Shown one piece after another: positions 11,120 to 19,938 of a DNA stretch of 53,007 nt (positions within the stretch are counted from its first letter, which is position 1; each line of letters opens with the position of its first letter). The notes under the pieces were generated by a model. It was given only the letters and a program-made list of their open reading frames with translations. It ran no database searches and was not told the origin of the DNA. The position numbers were made by a program, and so were the translations under genes. This DNA is from Branchiostoma floridae (Eukaryota > Chordata > Leptocardii > Amphioxiformes > Branchiostomatidae), in NCBI RefSeq assembly GCF_000003815.2, contig NC_049983.1, forward strand, positions 28,975,959 to 29,028,965, written 5' to 3'.

Positions 11120-11510
11120 ACGGAGCCAGGTGCGCGGGGCCCTGCTGCCCCATCACCGATGCCTGTCGGGAGCCGTGGCGGGGTCGTGTATTAAATCACC
11201 GGCAAGTCCAGCCGGCTGGACGGTACCGTGTCACCCCAGCCCCGAGGCCGTCGGGTCCCTCACTCGGTCTATATGTCTCTGTTTTTTCGACGGATGTTTC
11301 GTGTATGAGCCATCAAAAAACCACCAGTAAGCGCTACCAGACACGTGGAGCCGTCTCGGTGTTCTCCCCGAGACGGACTGGGCGCCGTGTCGGGGTCGTG
11401 TGAGATATCACGCCGGCAAACTCAGCCAGGTACGCGGCACCCTGTCGGTCCTTCATCGAGGTAGTCGGCGCCCGATCATCGGGGTCATGACCGAGACCAT
11501 GTACGGGGAT
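11120..11510. repeat. GC-rich block with an internal repeat
   Basis: G+C-rich against AT-rich flanks. Two diverged units are seen about 220 bases apart: GGGGTCGTGTATTAAATCAC then CCGGCAAGTCCAGCC near 11180-11215, and GGGGTCGTGTGAGATATCAC then CCGGCAAACTCAGCC near 11392-11428. A short hairpin GTCTCGG...CCGAGAC lies near 11352-11373. No coding domain was recognised; it may be a piece of an unrecognised transposon. Confidence 0.5.
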
Positions 11511-11519
11511 TATTTCATT

Positions 11520-12800
11520 TTCAGTGTGGTCTTATTTGTTTTAACCTGTATATTGTTAAAAGCTCAAATCAGCTTGCAGGCCGCTTTTCATTGATGTCTT
11601 TTTTTGAGCGAATTAAAGCTGTCATTATTTCCCCACTTTTTAGAAATTTTCCATGGATATCTTTGAAAATATTAACAAAGACTCGTTCGTAATAACTTAG
11701 TGGGAAAAAATCCACCACGGTGACTCCTTTTGCCAGATTTTTAGACGTTTCTCACTACTAAGAACGCATAAACATGCACAACATCAAATCATTAAACGAT
11801 CGTGCAAGTAAACTTGCGTGTATACATTAAGCAGGGTCCAGTCAAGCATTACAGTTTTATTTTCTAGATTTTGCATTAATAACATTGAGTCAGGACGATG
11901 TTTTACGATGATGGTTCAAGGGATCTATCAACAGGTAGTCTGAAGTAAATGTACATGTACAGGTGCGAAAAACGACTCTGCCAAGCACTAATTGGCTTTT
12001 ACATACTAACTAGGAAATTGCTCAAAATTCAATTTTTTACACAAACTTTACTTTATGCAACGTCAAGAAAATTAAGGGTGAAAAAATTCATGATCAACTT
12101 ATCTTGCATTTGTCTACTTATCTACGATGTGCCTCTTGGGTAACTCACTTCACAGCTTTTCATGAAACGTGGGATAGAGAAGCAAAGTTAACACTGCACT
12201 TGAGCAGAAAATTATAAACAAACTGAATGTATTACAGCAAAACAACTTTGCTACCAGATTTAAACAGTGGGTGTATAATATGAATGTCCATTGCTGTGAT
12301 ATAGCGCCTGTTAAATATAAACACTTTCAAATAACGTTTTAGGTATGATAACAAGAAAGAACCCTGGTAGTAGTTTGTCGATGTCGGGTGCTTTGCCTGT
12401 TTCTACGTTCCTAAAACTGGTATGTGATATTTTTCCTTCTCTGTTACCTCTGCATCTAAACTATCAAATACAATTCACTGAGGTAGATAACATGTTCTTG
12501 AAAAGGTCATTCACATTCAATTTTATGTTCCCCACACGGCATTATTGTCTTTTCCCCTCTCATTGAAAAGAACCTCAAGATGATGTGCCAAATCTTGCAC
12601 ACTGTTACCGACAGTTTAAACCAGTTTCTGAAATTCCTCAGGGATCCCTCACACGATACAAGTGTCAGTCCGACAGGCCACCAACACGACGATCTCACAG
12701 TTTGGAGACGGTAAAATTCTATCTATTCGTGCATGAAAAGGTCATGGAGTTAACCGGGGATAATGTTTGATCGCATGGAAACTTGCTGGTTAACAGATTT
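11520..12800. other. No recognisable gene
   Basis: AT-rich, with several reading frames of 60-75 codons that show no family resemblance. It ends where the CR1-like element begins. Confidence 0.4.
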
Positions 12801-12813
12801 GTTTCCTAGCCAG

Positions 12814-13425
12814 CGAAATGGAGATTTTAACATCCCTGGTATTAATTGGGATGCTAGCACAACAGACAACACCGCCCAGAACCATACAGGACAGGCACAG
12901 AAACTACTACACTTAGTGGATAACCATGGGCTATTCCAAACAGTTCAGGAACCAACTAGAAATGGTAATCTTTTGGACCTGGTCTTAGTTAATAACCCAA
13001 ACATAATTGAAAAAACCACAGCTGTTCCGGGAATAAGTGACCATGACATGGTTCTAGTGGACGTTAACTTGGCACCCAAACAGAACAAAAAACCAAAAAG
13101 GAAAGTGTACATTCGCACGAAATCTGACGAGCCGGCTATCAAGAATGACATTGAGGACTATGCATCAAACTTTAACACGAGAACAAAAGACATGTCAGTG
13201 ACACAGAAATGGGATGATTTCAAAGGCAAAATGAAGCACACAATGCACAAGCACATTCCTAGTAAAATGACATCAAGCAGATACAACTTGCCCTGGTCTA
13301 ACAGAAACTTAAGAAGGCACTGTCGGAAGAAGCAACGTCTTTACAATAAAGCTAAGAGAACAGGACAAGAGGAAGACTGGAACAAATACAAGAAAGTAAA
13401 AAAAAAGGAGTTCAGAAAAGCATAA
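12814..13425 (+). pseudogene. Endonuclease (APE-like) C-terminal part of the CR1-like element
   Basis: The frame contains GDFNIPGINWD, the conserved GDFN motif of the apurinic-type LINE endonuclease. NGNLLDLVLVNN follows, then the catalytic-His motif GISDHDMVLV. A basic Lys/Arg-rich linker (WSNRNLRRHCRKKQRLYNKAKR) leads toward the reverse transcriptase. The N-terminal catalytic part of the endonuclease is missing. The frame is lost in the A-rich tract at about 13400. Confidence 0.9.
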
Positions 13426-14103
13426 GATCAGCAAACCCAAAATACGCGGCAAACATACTGGGAGAAGCTATTGACAAACCCAAAACATTCTGGTCATACA
13501 TAAAAGGCCTGAGGAGAGGCCTTGTCTGGGCAGCCACTCTAAAAGTGGGGAGTAGCATTATTAGTGACAGCGAGAAAAAAGCAGAAGCACTCAGTTCACA
13601 GTTTAAAAGTGTATTCACAGAAGAAGACACTACAGACATGCCATCTCTCGGGCACTCCTGCACCCCTTCTATGGAACAAATAGAAATTTCTACTTATGGT
13701 GTTGAAAAAAATGTTGCAAGGCCTCAATCCCTCCAAAGCATCCGGGCCAGACCAAATACCTCCTTGGTTCCTCAAAATGACAGCCAGTGAAATCGCACCT
13801 GTTTTAACCAACATTTGTCAACAATCGCTTGACACAGGAGAAATCCCCAAAGACTGAAGAGATGCAAATATATGCGCCATTTTCAAAAAGGGAGAGAGAG
13901 CGGTCCCCAGTAACTACAGACCTATTTCACTCACCTGTATTTCCTGTAAACTAATGGAACACATTATTCACAACCATATCATGAAACACTTAGAAGGCCA
14001 CAATATACTTACGGACTACCAGCATGGTTTCAAAGCAAAGCGATCCACAGAAACACAGCTTATTTTAACATTTCACGACATAGCTGGAGCACTAAACAAT
14101 AAA
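13425..14103 (+). pseudogene. Reverse-transcriptase N-terminal half of the CR1-like element
   Basis: After frame changes, the sequence gives PKTFWSYIKGLRRG, a linker ending QSLDTGEIPKD, then a stop where Trp is usual. Next come ICAIFKKGERAVPSNYRPIS, LTCISCKLMEHIIHNHI and TDYQHGFKAKRSTETQL. The NYRPISL and QHGF motifs mark reverse-transcriptase domains 2-3. The protein is cut in the segment GALNNK by the nested insertion. Confidence 0.9.
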
Positions 14104-14413
14104 TAGCCTTTATTGCACATTCATGCCCTATCGGGCTAAGTACAGGCATATAGATACGAAAGGTCGTAATACAGTACACATGGTTTCTACGATTAATCTA
14201 AAACATGGGTTTCTAAAACATTTGTTCGACTTCTTCTCGTTTCTTAGTAATGTTAAAAATGTAGCTTGAGATGTCTTTGTATAATGTCATTTGATCAAAA
14301 CTCATAAGAAAAATGACTTTTTCAACACTAGACAAATATTCAAAGTGAGGGAACTTTCCTATAATATGGCTAAAAAGAATATTTCTATCGTTACTATATT
14401 TTAGTCCGTACAT
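14104..14413 (-). pseudogene. 3' segment of the nested LINE (C-terminal tail and UTR)
   Basis: The minus-strand frame from 14413 to 14213 encodes YGLKYSNDRNILFSHIIG, then FEYLSSVEKVIFLMS, and ends KREEVEQMF. A 3' UTR of about 110 bases follows, including TGTACTTAGCCCGATAGGGC and GTGCAATAAAGG. A similar 3' end occurs on the plus strand at 24340-24440, so the two belong to related families. Confidence 0.75.
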
Positions 14414-14414
14414 C

Positions 14415-14850
14415 TAAAATTCTGCAAGCAATCCCTCAATGTCCCCAAAACTGCTAGCAACCTTGCTGCACGGGCTGAATTAGGGAGATACCCCTTACAC
14501 TTGGAGGCCTCCCTGAACGCCGTTAAGTTTTTCACTAGACTCTGCTTAAATGTGCCGGCTGATAGTCTCCAGGCAGACGCACTTTTATGTCAACTAGAAT
14601 TAGACTCATTAGGTAGTAAATGTTGGGCTTCCGGTGTGCGGAAAACTTTAGAGGAATGCGGTTATGCCTTTGTTTGGCATTCTCCACACTCAATTGTTTC
14701 AAAAGTGTCCTCTATCGTCTCCTCTATTCAACAACGTTTAAAGGACATCTACTTTCAAACATTTCTATACGAAATTCATAATGACAACAAAGGCAATGGC
14801 ACAAAGAACAAATTACGCTCATACAGACTGTTCAAATCTACCTATAACGG
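14415..14850 (+). pseudogene. Inverted upstream segment of the nested LINE polymerase
   Basis: The frame runs FCKQSLNVPKTASN, AARAELGRYPL, then AVKFFTRL. The FCK-N-AR-ELGR-P pattern is typical of the region after the reverse transcriptase in several non-LTR clades. It continues to [13 protein letters not shown] and meets the host element directly after the target duplication. It is a fragment without an intact start or catalytic region. Confidence 0.75.
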
Positions 14851-14856
14851 AATAAA

Positions 14857-15895
14857 AGACAGGTGGATCTAGCAATACTTGATTTCACTAAAGCCTTCGA
14901 GAAAGTCCCACATAGCAGACTCATATCAAAACTGGAGTTCTATGGAATTCAAGGTACTACGCTCAACTGGCTGAAGGCTTTTCTGACGAATAGAGAGCAA
15001 ACGGTAGTGGTGGAAGGGAAGGCCTCAGCTCCAGTTAAAGTAGCATCGGGAGTTCCGCAAGGGACTGTCCTGGGACCATTGCTCTTCCTCTTGTACATAA
15101 ATGACTTGCCAGACCAGCTCGATTCAAGTGTGAGGTTATTCGCGTGTCGCCGATGATTTTCTTTTATATATAGAGGTATCCACAAAGAATGATTCACAAG
15201 TTCTTCAGAAAGATCTAAACACCCTGGAAGAATGGCAAAGGAAATGGCTTATGCAGTTCAATCCTGATAAGTGCTATATCATGCACATAACGAACAAACG
15301 AACACCAAATGTGTCCCCTTACCAGTTTTGTGGTCAGACATTAGAAACCACAAAAACACACCCATACCTGGGTGTTACATTAACAACTGGGCTGAAGTGG
15401 GGTGTCCATGTTGACAAAATAACAACCAAGGCTAAACAGACATTGGGAGTAATCAAACGCAACCTGTGGGCATGTCCAACCAGGGTAAATCACTTGCATA
15501 CACGTCACTGGTAAGACCTAACCTTGAATATGCTGCAACAGTATGGGATCCGTATACAAAGAAAGACAAAGATAAACTTGAAAGGGTACAGAACCAAGCT
15601 GCCCGATTCTGTACAAACAACTACAACAGGGATTCTAGTGTTACCAAAATGAAAACAGATTTGCAGTGGATGTCACTTGAAGACAGAAGGAAAATGTCCA
15701 GACTTTCCATGATGTACAAAATGACCAATAAACTGGTGGACGTACCAACTGATAGGTATCTAATACCAGCTCAAAAAAAGAACAAGAAACAGTCATGCCT
15801 TCAAATACCAGAGTTACCAACCTAGGATTGATGTGTTCAAACATTCGTACTTTCCCAGAACTATCGTAGAGTGGAATTTGTTATCACATATTATA
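14857..15895 (+). pseudogene. Reverse-transcriptase C-terminal half of the CR1-like element
   Basis: Motifs in order: [15 protein letters not shown] (first catalytic Asp region), [20 protein letters not shown], then the active-site FADD block. That block is split by a short insertion at 15138-15150, so the frame reads FACRR before recovering DDFLLYI. Next come WQRKWLMQFNPDKCYIM and LGVTLTTGLKWGVHV, a frameshift at about 15475, then YTSLVRPNLEYAATVWDPYT, VQNQAARFC and a terminal PRTIVEWNLLS after another frameshift. All are hallmarks of CR1/Jockey-group polymerases. Confidence 0.92.
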
Positions 15896-15944
15896 TAGAT
15901 ACAGATACAGACAGAAATAATCAGAAGGGAACTGTAATCAACTT

Positions 15945-16530
15945 CTTGTCAAAGAGTGATCTATGTATTGCCTTATCCTCTACCATTCTCCGATCCACAA
16001 ATCGTGGAACGGAGATTGTTTTTACTGGCCGGCCGACTCCCCTAGCGTACTATTGACTCTACATCTGTCCAATTTCTACAATTAGACCACCGATCCACGG
16101 AGCCTGGAAGAGGCTAGTATTGCCTATCCAATAAATATTTTTTTGTCTTGTATGATTTAGAGTCATGCAATTTTGTCACGTGGTTGACCCTGAAAGTAGG
16201 CCAGATTTTATGCTTGGTGAAAATTGTGAATCTTAGCCATGTTCAAAGTACTCTACGTGACAAAGTAAACTAGACTTCTGATTCAATTTCTCGTCAAAGG
16301 TATATCTATTTATTGCCTATCCAATAAATGCTTGTAGAGTTTCGGGTAGTTATGTTTAGTCACGTGGTTGTCCCTAAAAGTAGGCCATATTTAGGTCTAT
16401 CAGATGAATTCTAGTAACTTCCGTTGTCGTGTGAGTGTTAAATCAGTATTCTAATTTGCTTTGTTTCAGCTACGTTCTGTCATGCGTATCTGAAGGGACA
16501 CTCGCATGACAACGGAAGTTACTAGAATTC
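15945..16530 (+). mobile_element. Dispersed element ending in a long hairpin
   Basis: The same sequence, reverse-complemented, lies at 48957-49353. Shared landmarks are CTTCTTGTCAAAG at the left, AATAAATGCTTGTAGAGTTT, GTCACGTGGTTGTCCCTRAA and AGTAGGCCATATTTAGGTCT. The right 125 bases (16406-16530) form an inverted repeat. The arms GAATTCTAGTAACTTCCGTT... and its complement are about 33 bases long with few mismatches, and similarity extends further through TATCARATG. The element is non-coding. The plus-strand copy is interrupted by a small nested insertion. Confidence 0.75.
15979..16116. mobile_element. Small nested insertion with 13-14-base direct flanks
   Basis: GTATTGCCTTATCC (15965-15978) and GTATTGCCTATCC (16117-16129) flank a 138-base segment. 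The related copy at 48957-49353 lacks this segment. Near its left end is a hairpin, CTCCGATCCAC...GTGGAACGGAG (about 15989-16015). A further CCGATCCACGGAG occurs near its right end (about 16090). No poly-A tail is seen, so the class is unknown. Confidence 0.6.
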
Positions 16531-16970
16531 ATTTGATAAAATTCTTACATACCTCCGATTACAGGTAACATCTAGTTATGTTTCCTCTGTCAACGACACA
16601 TGGAAATCTTTTTGAACTGAATATTCCATCTGAGATGATACCCCGATACCATAAAAGAGCCTGGGGTCATCTTTTACCGATTATCCTGGTGATAGAATCT
16701 CGCAATCGTGGTTGCAATTTATGTGATCTGCTGTACTCCTGTTACAAAGGTTAAAAGACTTAGGCGGCGAGAAGGCAAAGTCAGGCCTTGTGTTTAGCCT
16801 AGTGTTTATTGCGATAATCAGAACACAAGCGACACTTTCACAGACTGACAATCATCCATTACATTATCTAAATTGAGTATTATTTAGGCAAGGATGGGTA
16901 GGCATGACCTAATTCAATGCCGATACACACCAAGAGGGAACGTCCCTAGCACGCCGTGTGCATTTCCTAT
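16531..16970 (+). repeat. Partial copy of the long repeat (module M and right flank)
   Basis: Shares GGTAACATCTAGTTATGTTT, CCTGGTGATAGAATCTC, the CTGTACTCCTGTTACAAAGG segment and ACACAAGCGACACTTTCA with the copies at 42.6 and 49.9 kb. It starts directly at the right end of the hairpin element. An equivalent module copy also lies next to the inverted hairpin copy at 48.9 kb. Confidence 0.75.
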
Positions 16971-16977
16971 GTGAAAA

Positions 16978-17260
16978 TTCAAGCGTCCCAGACGGCGAAA
17001 CGCCGTTTGCGACAATCGTCCAAGGCGTCTCAAATTATTGGGACGCTTTGGACGTCATGGGACGGCCTTTTGATCGTCAGACGAAACGTCCAAGACGGTC
17101 CGGACGGCATGAAAACGCTTGGACGAGTCTAGATTGGCACCTTTGACGCGTCCAGACGCGCCCAGACGCTCCCGCGTCCGTCGGGCGGCCCCCCCCCGCT
17201 GTGAACAGACGTCTCCGCGGACGGACCGGACGCCGATTGCGACGGACGTAGATGATCATG
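16978..17260. repeat. CpG-rich block dense in GACG/CGTC words
   Basis: Within 280 bases the tetramer CGTC or its complement GACG occurs well over twenty times, in many contexts including CGTCCAGACG, GACGTC and GACGGTCCGGACGG. The surroundings are AT-rich. No protein family fits in any frame. It could be a degenerate short-unit array or a protein-binding-site cluster; the sequence alone does not decide. Confidence 0.55.
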
Positions 17261-17264
17261 ATTG

Positions 17265-18035
17265 CTCTAGGATGATCGATCCTATCGAATGCCTTGTGAC
17301 TCGTTTACAGGTGGAGTTTGGGGCTGAAGTTGACTTGAAGAGGAAGTCAAGCAGACTCGCTAGTGCATGCGTTGTTGATTTGTTCTTCCTACTGCCGAAT
17401 TGACGTAGGTCAAGTTCCGGGATATGTCCTTCAGGATCCAGGAAGCAGCGAAACGCTCGCAGTGTTTTGACAGCTGGGCAGTCAGTGATATTGGCCTTGC
17501 GGGGAATGATTAAGTGTAGTTTGTAATTTTGCTTTAAACAGAGAACGTATGTCTATTTGTCATTGGCATTTTTCAATTGTTCATGAAAAATGACATGGCG
17601 GTAAACGGCCTTATATGGCATCAGTAACAACACAGAAACCACCCTATCTGCTTGGAGATAAGCTGATTACAAAACGCCGAAACAACATTGCCTGTTCCAC
17701 AATACCGAAAATGTAGGGGTGATTTTTGAAATTATTACATCGATTATAACAACAGCTACCGCGAAAAAAAACGTGCGTCATTTCACAACTGAGTACAGAC
17801 GACATACCAAACCAAATACGAATGCGGCAAACGGAACATAGAGATATAGGTGCGAACACTCAACACATGGACCGTTCACAATACGCCAAAGGGTAGTTTT
17901 TGATTGACAAGATATGCCAAAGACGTTGGGTTGGCCGCGGTGTTCGTGTCAAGCTAGCCAGGGGCGCGACTTTGTCGACGCGCTTGATTAAAAAAAAACA
18001 TGATAAAATATAAGAGTGACACAGGATGAATTCAA
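17265..18035. other. No recognisable gene
   Basis: Short frames only, no repeats shared with other parts of the window. Confidence 0.4.
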
Positions 18036-18049
18036 ACAATTTCGAAGAG

Positions 18050-18195
18050 TGGCCATTGTATCGTGTCCAGTTGTCACCTGGTCAGTCGCGCACTGTTAAA
18101 CCGCGCGGGGCGAATCTGAAGTGACATAGCTTATGATCATGAGGTCATGGATCTTCTCAAGCAAGATGACCTGTGCGCAATTAAATATCTGGCGT
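18050..18195 (+). repeat. Dispersed repeat, partner at 39385-39510
   Basis: Both contain GCGCACTGT, then ATGAGGTCATGGATCTTCTC and a downstream GATATCCAGCGCCGC-like stretch (AATATCTGGCGTCGCC here), in the same order and orientation. Confidence 0.6.
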
Positions 18196-18439
18196 CGCCC
18201 TAGCCTGGGACAATCTGACTGCTTCGTGCGCATGCCCGACGATTAGATACGGTGTCATGACCACATCTCACCTGTGCAGAATGTTCTGGGACCTTCAAGA
18301 AGGGAAAATTTAGTCGACTGTGGACAAAATTGGGGAGGCAATACATGACACCGACAATAAAAAATGTCCCCAAAATCTGACCGGGGAATTTGATTTTAAT
18401 AACATATATAACTGCACTTTTATACTATCCGCAAGTGGG

Positions 18440-18850
18440 AGATAATTTTGTGGGTTGCCGTGTTGTTTATCACATTATTTTTGCCATGATCACTGAAAGC
18501 ACATAGTACCCCTATCCCTATCATCTTTTGTTCTCTATCATAGTCTATCCCGATGTAGTGAAGAATTTTTACCTTTCTTCTTAGTAAACCTCATAGACGC
18601 TGTGAGAGCAAACAAGCTAGCTTTAATATTCACTCTGCGTTACGTACTTGAATGGCTGAATACAAAGTAGACCAAGCAGATTAATGCCTTACCCAGTTTC
18701 GCTTCAGGCATATTCCAGTAGATAGAACAGGGCAACATCTTGGCCAGAGTAGTCGATTGTCGTCCATTTTCTCGGTAAAGGAACATTTGAACAGTATCAA
18801 TGTATTTACACTGTTAAGGCCTATAAGGCTACATTGTAACGTTCATATTT
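18440..18850 (+). repeat. Inverted partner of 29495-29890
   Basis: From GGGAGATAATTTTGTGGGTT through ACTACATCGGGATAGACTAT (complement) and CGATTGTCGTCCATTTTCTC to TAAGGCCTATAAGGCTACAT, this aligns with the reverse complement of 29495-29890 at roughly 85-90% identity by eye. The arms are 11 kb apart and enclose the secreted-protein gene. Confidence 0.8.
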
Positions 18851-18914
18851 TGTGTTAACGTGAAAGATATCCATAAATGGTGTCTAGAGTAATGATTGAT
18901 ACCCTCCCACAGAA

Positions 18915-19100
18915 AGAATGCATATATAGGGCGCAGTTTTGGCTTCATGATCACGCCACAATGGAAACCGGATGAACTTGTCACCCGTTGTCATTCAAAC
19001 TTGTCCCTCTAACATGTCTATGATTGGATGGCTGGTTTTCCGTCTGGGTTTGCTGTGCTCCTATTGGCTGTTGATGAGTTTATGTCGGTACCTGCTGTAG
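18915..19100 (+). promoter_or_regulatory. Candidate promoter of the secreted-protein gene
   Basis: A TATATAGG stretch at about 18923 and two ATTGG words (reverse CCAAT boxes) at 19023-19027 and 19063-19067 lie upstream of the proposed first exon. Their order does not fit a single simple promoter, so the start of transcription is not fixed. Confidence 0.3.
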
Positions 19101-19150
19101 CATATTATTCACAACGACAGGCGATCAACTGTCGGACGGGACGCTAAGTG
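19100..19150 (+). other. Likely 5' untranslated first exon of the secreted-protein gene
   Basis: The stretch ends GCTAAGTG at 19150 and is followed by a strong donor, GTAAGTAAC. The next acceptor is at 19725, five bases before the initiator ATG, so a non-coding exon must precede it, and this is the nearest good candidate. The 5' boundary is a guess. Confidence 0.45.
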
Positions 19151-19438
19151 GTAAGTAACACCAGTAGTTTGTTAAAACACGATTTCTTTGTGAAAAGTTA
19201 GCATTATCGCGTAGATGTATGGTTGAATCGCATAGTCATCATCACCTGCCATACAGCATACGGCTGTGCTGAAACTAGTGAGAGCTAAACTTTGCGGTTG
19301 CTTTTTAACGAGCTTGCCCAGTGCAGGGCCACATGGACAACTTCTGGGCATAGGACTAACGCTCACTGTTGCAGCATTTTTCTCCCTATGTCCGAAACAC
19401 CACGCTTGTGTAAGCCCCCACTAACTGCTTCTAGGTAC

Positions 19439-19582
19439 TACCGAAGCTAGGTACCCATTGTTAAAGTTTGAGAAAGTGAGGAAATTCGTGAAAGGCACAA
19501 GATAGCTAAAATTACAGGATTCGAAAAGCGGTGACCTCTTGGGTTCTGAGCCAAGCACGCTGACGTCACGCCACGCCCCCTA
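19439..19582 (-). mobile_element. tRNA-derived SINE (copy 2)
   Basis: On the minus strand: a tRNA-like head (A-box-like GTGGCGTGACGTCAGCGTGC, anticodon-arm-like CTTGG...CCAAG, B-box-like TTTTCGAATCC), then the body TTGTGCCTTTCACGAATTTC and GGGTACCTAGCTTCGG. The layout matches copy 1 at 2226-2379. It sits in the first intron of the secreted-protein gene, in antisense orientation. Confidence 0.7.
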
Positions 19583-19725
19583 TGTAGTTGCTCAGTATGG
19601 ACGTTTTTGTACGAAGCATTCCTAACAACAAAAAAACAAAAAAATTCCATTTTACGGTTGCAACCGCTTCTGTGACTGTGAAGCACAATTGTGACAGTAC
19701 TTTTTTGTGTTGTGGCTCTTTTCAG

Positions 19726-19938
19726 GCAACATGGCACGCGCGATCGTAGGAATTGTTGTTCTCTTCTGCGTCTGGGGCCGTCACCCTGCCGAAGCAGTAT
19801 GGTCCGACCACGACCATGACCATGACCATGACCACCTGACGTGTGACGCTGAAGTCCAGGCTCCGAAAGAGCAAGTGGCCAGTCTTCGTCACCAGCTGAG
19901 CCAAGCTGGGGGCATACCCGGACCCGCCCCGCGCCAAC
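19726..19938 (+). CDS. Exon 2: signal peptide and Asp-His run
   Basis: Acceptor CTCTTTTCAG at 19716-19725, ATG at 19731, donor GTAAGT at 19939, leaving phase 1. It encodes residues 1-69. The Asp-His run comes from tandem GACCAT hexamers, so its length may vary by slippage. Confidence 0.85.

Larger units (their letters stand above)
14104..14850 (-). mobile_element. Nested LINE insertion with an inverted 5' part
   Basis: This 747-base insert interrupts the CR1-like reverse transcriptase. It is flanked by a 6-base target duplication, AATAAA at 14098-14103 and 14851-14856; removing the insert and one copy restores the host reading frame across NNKRQVDL. The left part (14413 down to 14104) carries the C-terminal coding tail and 3' end of a different LINE on the minus strand, ending in GTGCAATAAAGG. 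The right part (about 14415-14850) carries an upstream stretch of the same kind of protein on the plus strand. This arrangement is the signature of twin priming, in which the 5' part of a new LINE copy is inverted. Confidence 0.8.
12814..15895 (+). mobile_element. Broken CR1-clade non-LTR retrotransposon
   Basis: A 5'-truncated LINE entering part-way through its endonuclease domain and running to the end of the polymerase. In order: the endonuclease C-terminal part (12814-13420), linker and reverse-transcriptase fingers (13421-14103), a foreign insertion (14104-14850), then the reverse-transcriptase palm and C-terminal region (14851-15890). The second open reading frame is broken by several frameshifts: near an A-run at 13400, near 13700, at 15140, 15470 and 15820, plus an in-frame stop near 13855. 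It is therefore inactive. Its overall order and motifs fit the CR1/L2 group; the exact family is not determinable by eye. Confidence 0.9.

Noticed and set aside
11034-11330. 98-codon frame in the GC-rich block
   Set aside because: The frame is not conserved between the two internal repeat units, arguing against coding.
14501-14872. Independent 123-codon gene
   Set aside because: It is the inverted segment of the nested LINE and reads into the host LINE across the target duplication.
12814-15895. Domesticated or active reverse-transcriptase gene
   Set aside because: 5'-truncated, multiple frameshifts, broken active-site block and a nested insertion show a dead transposon copy.
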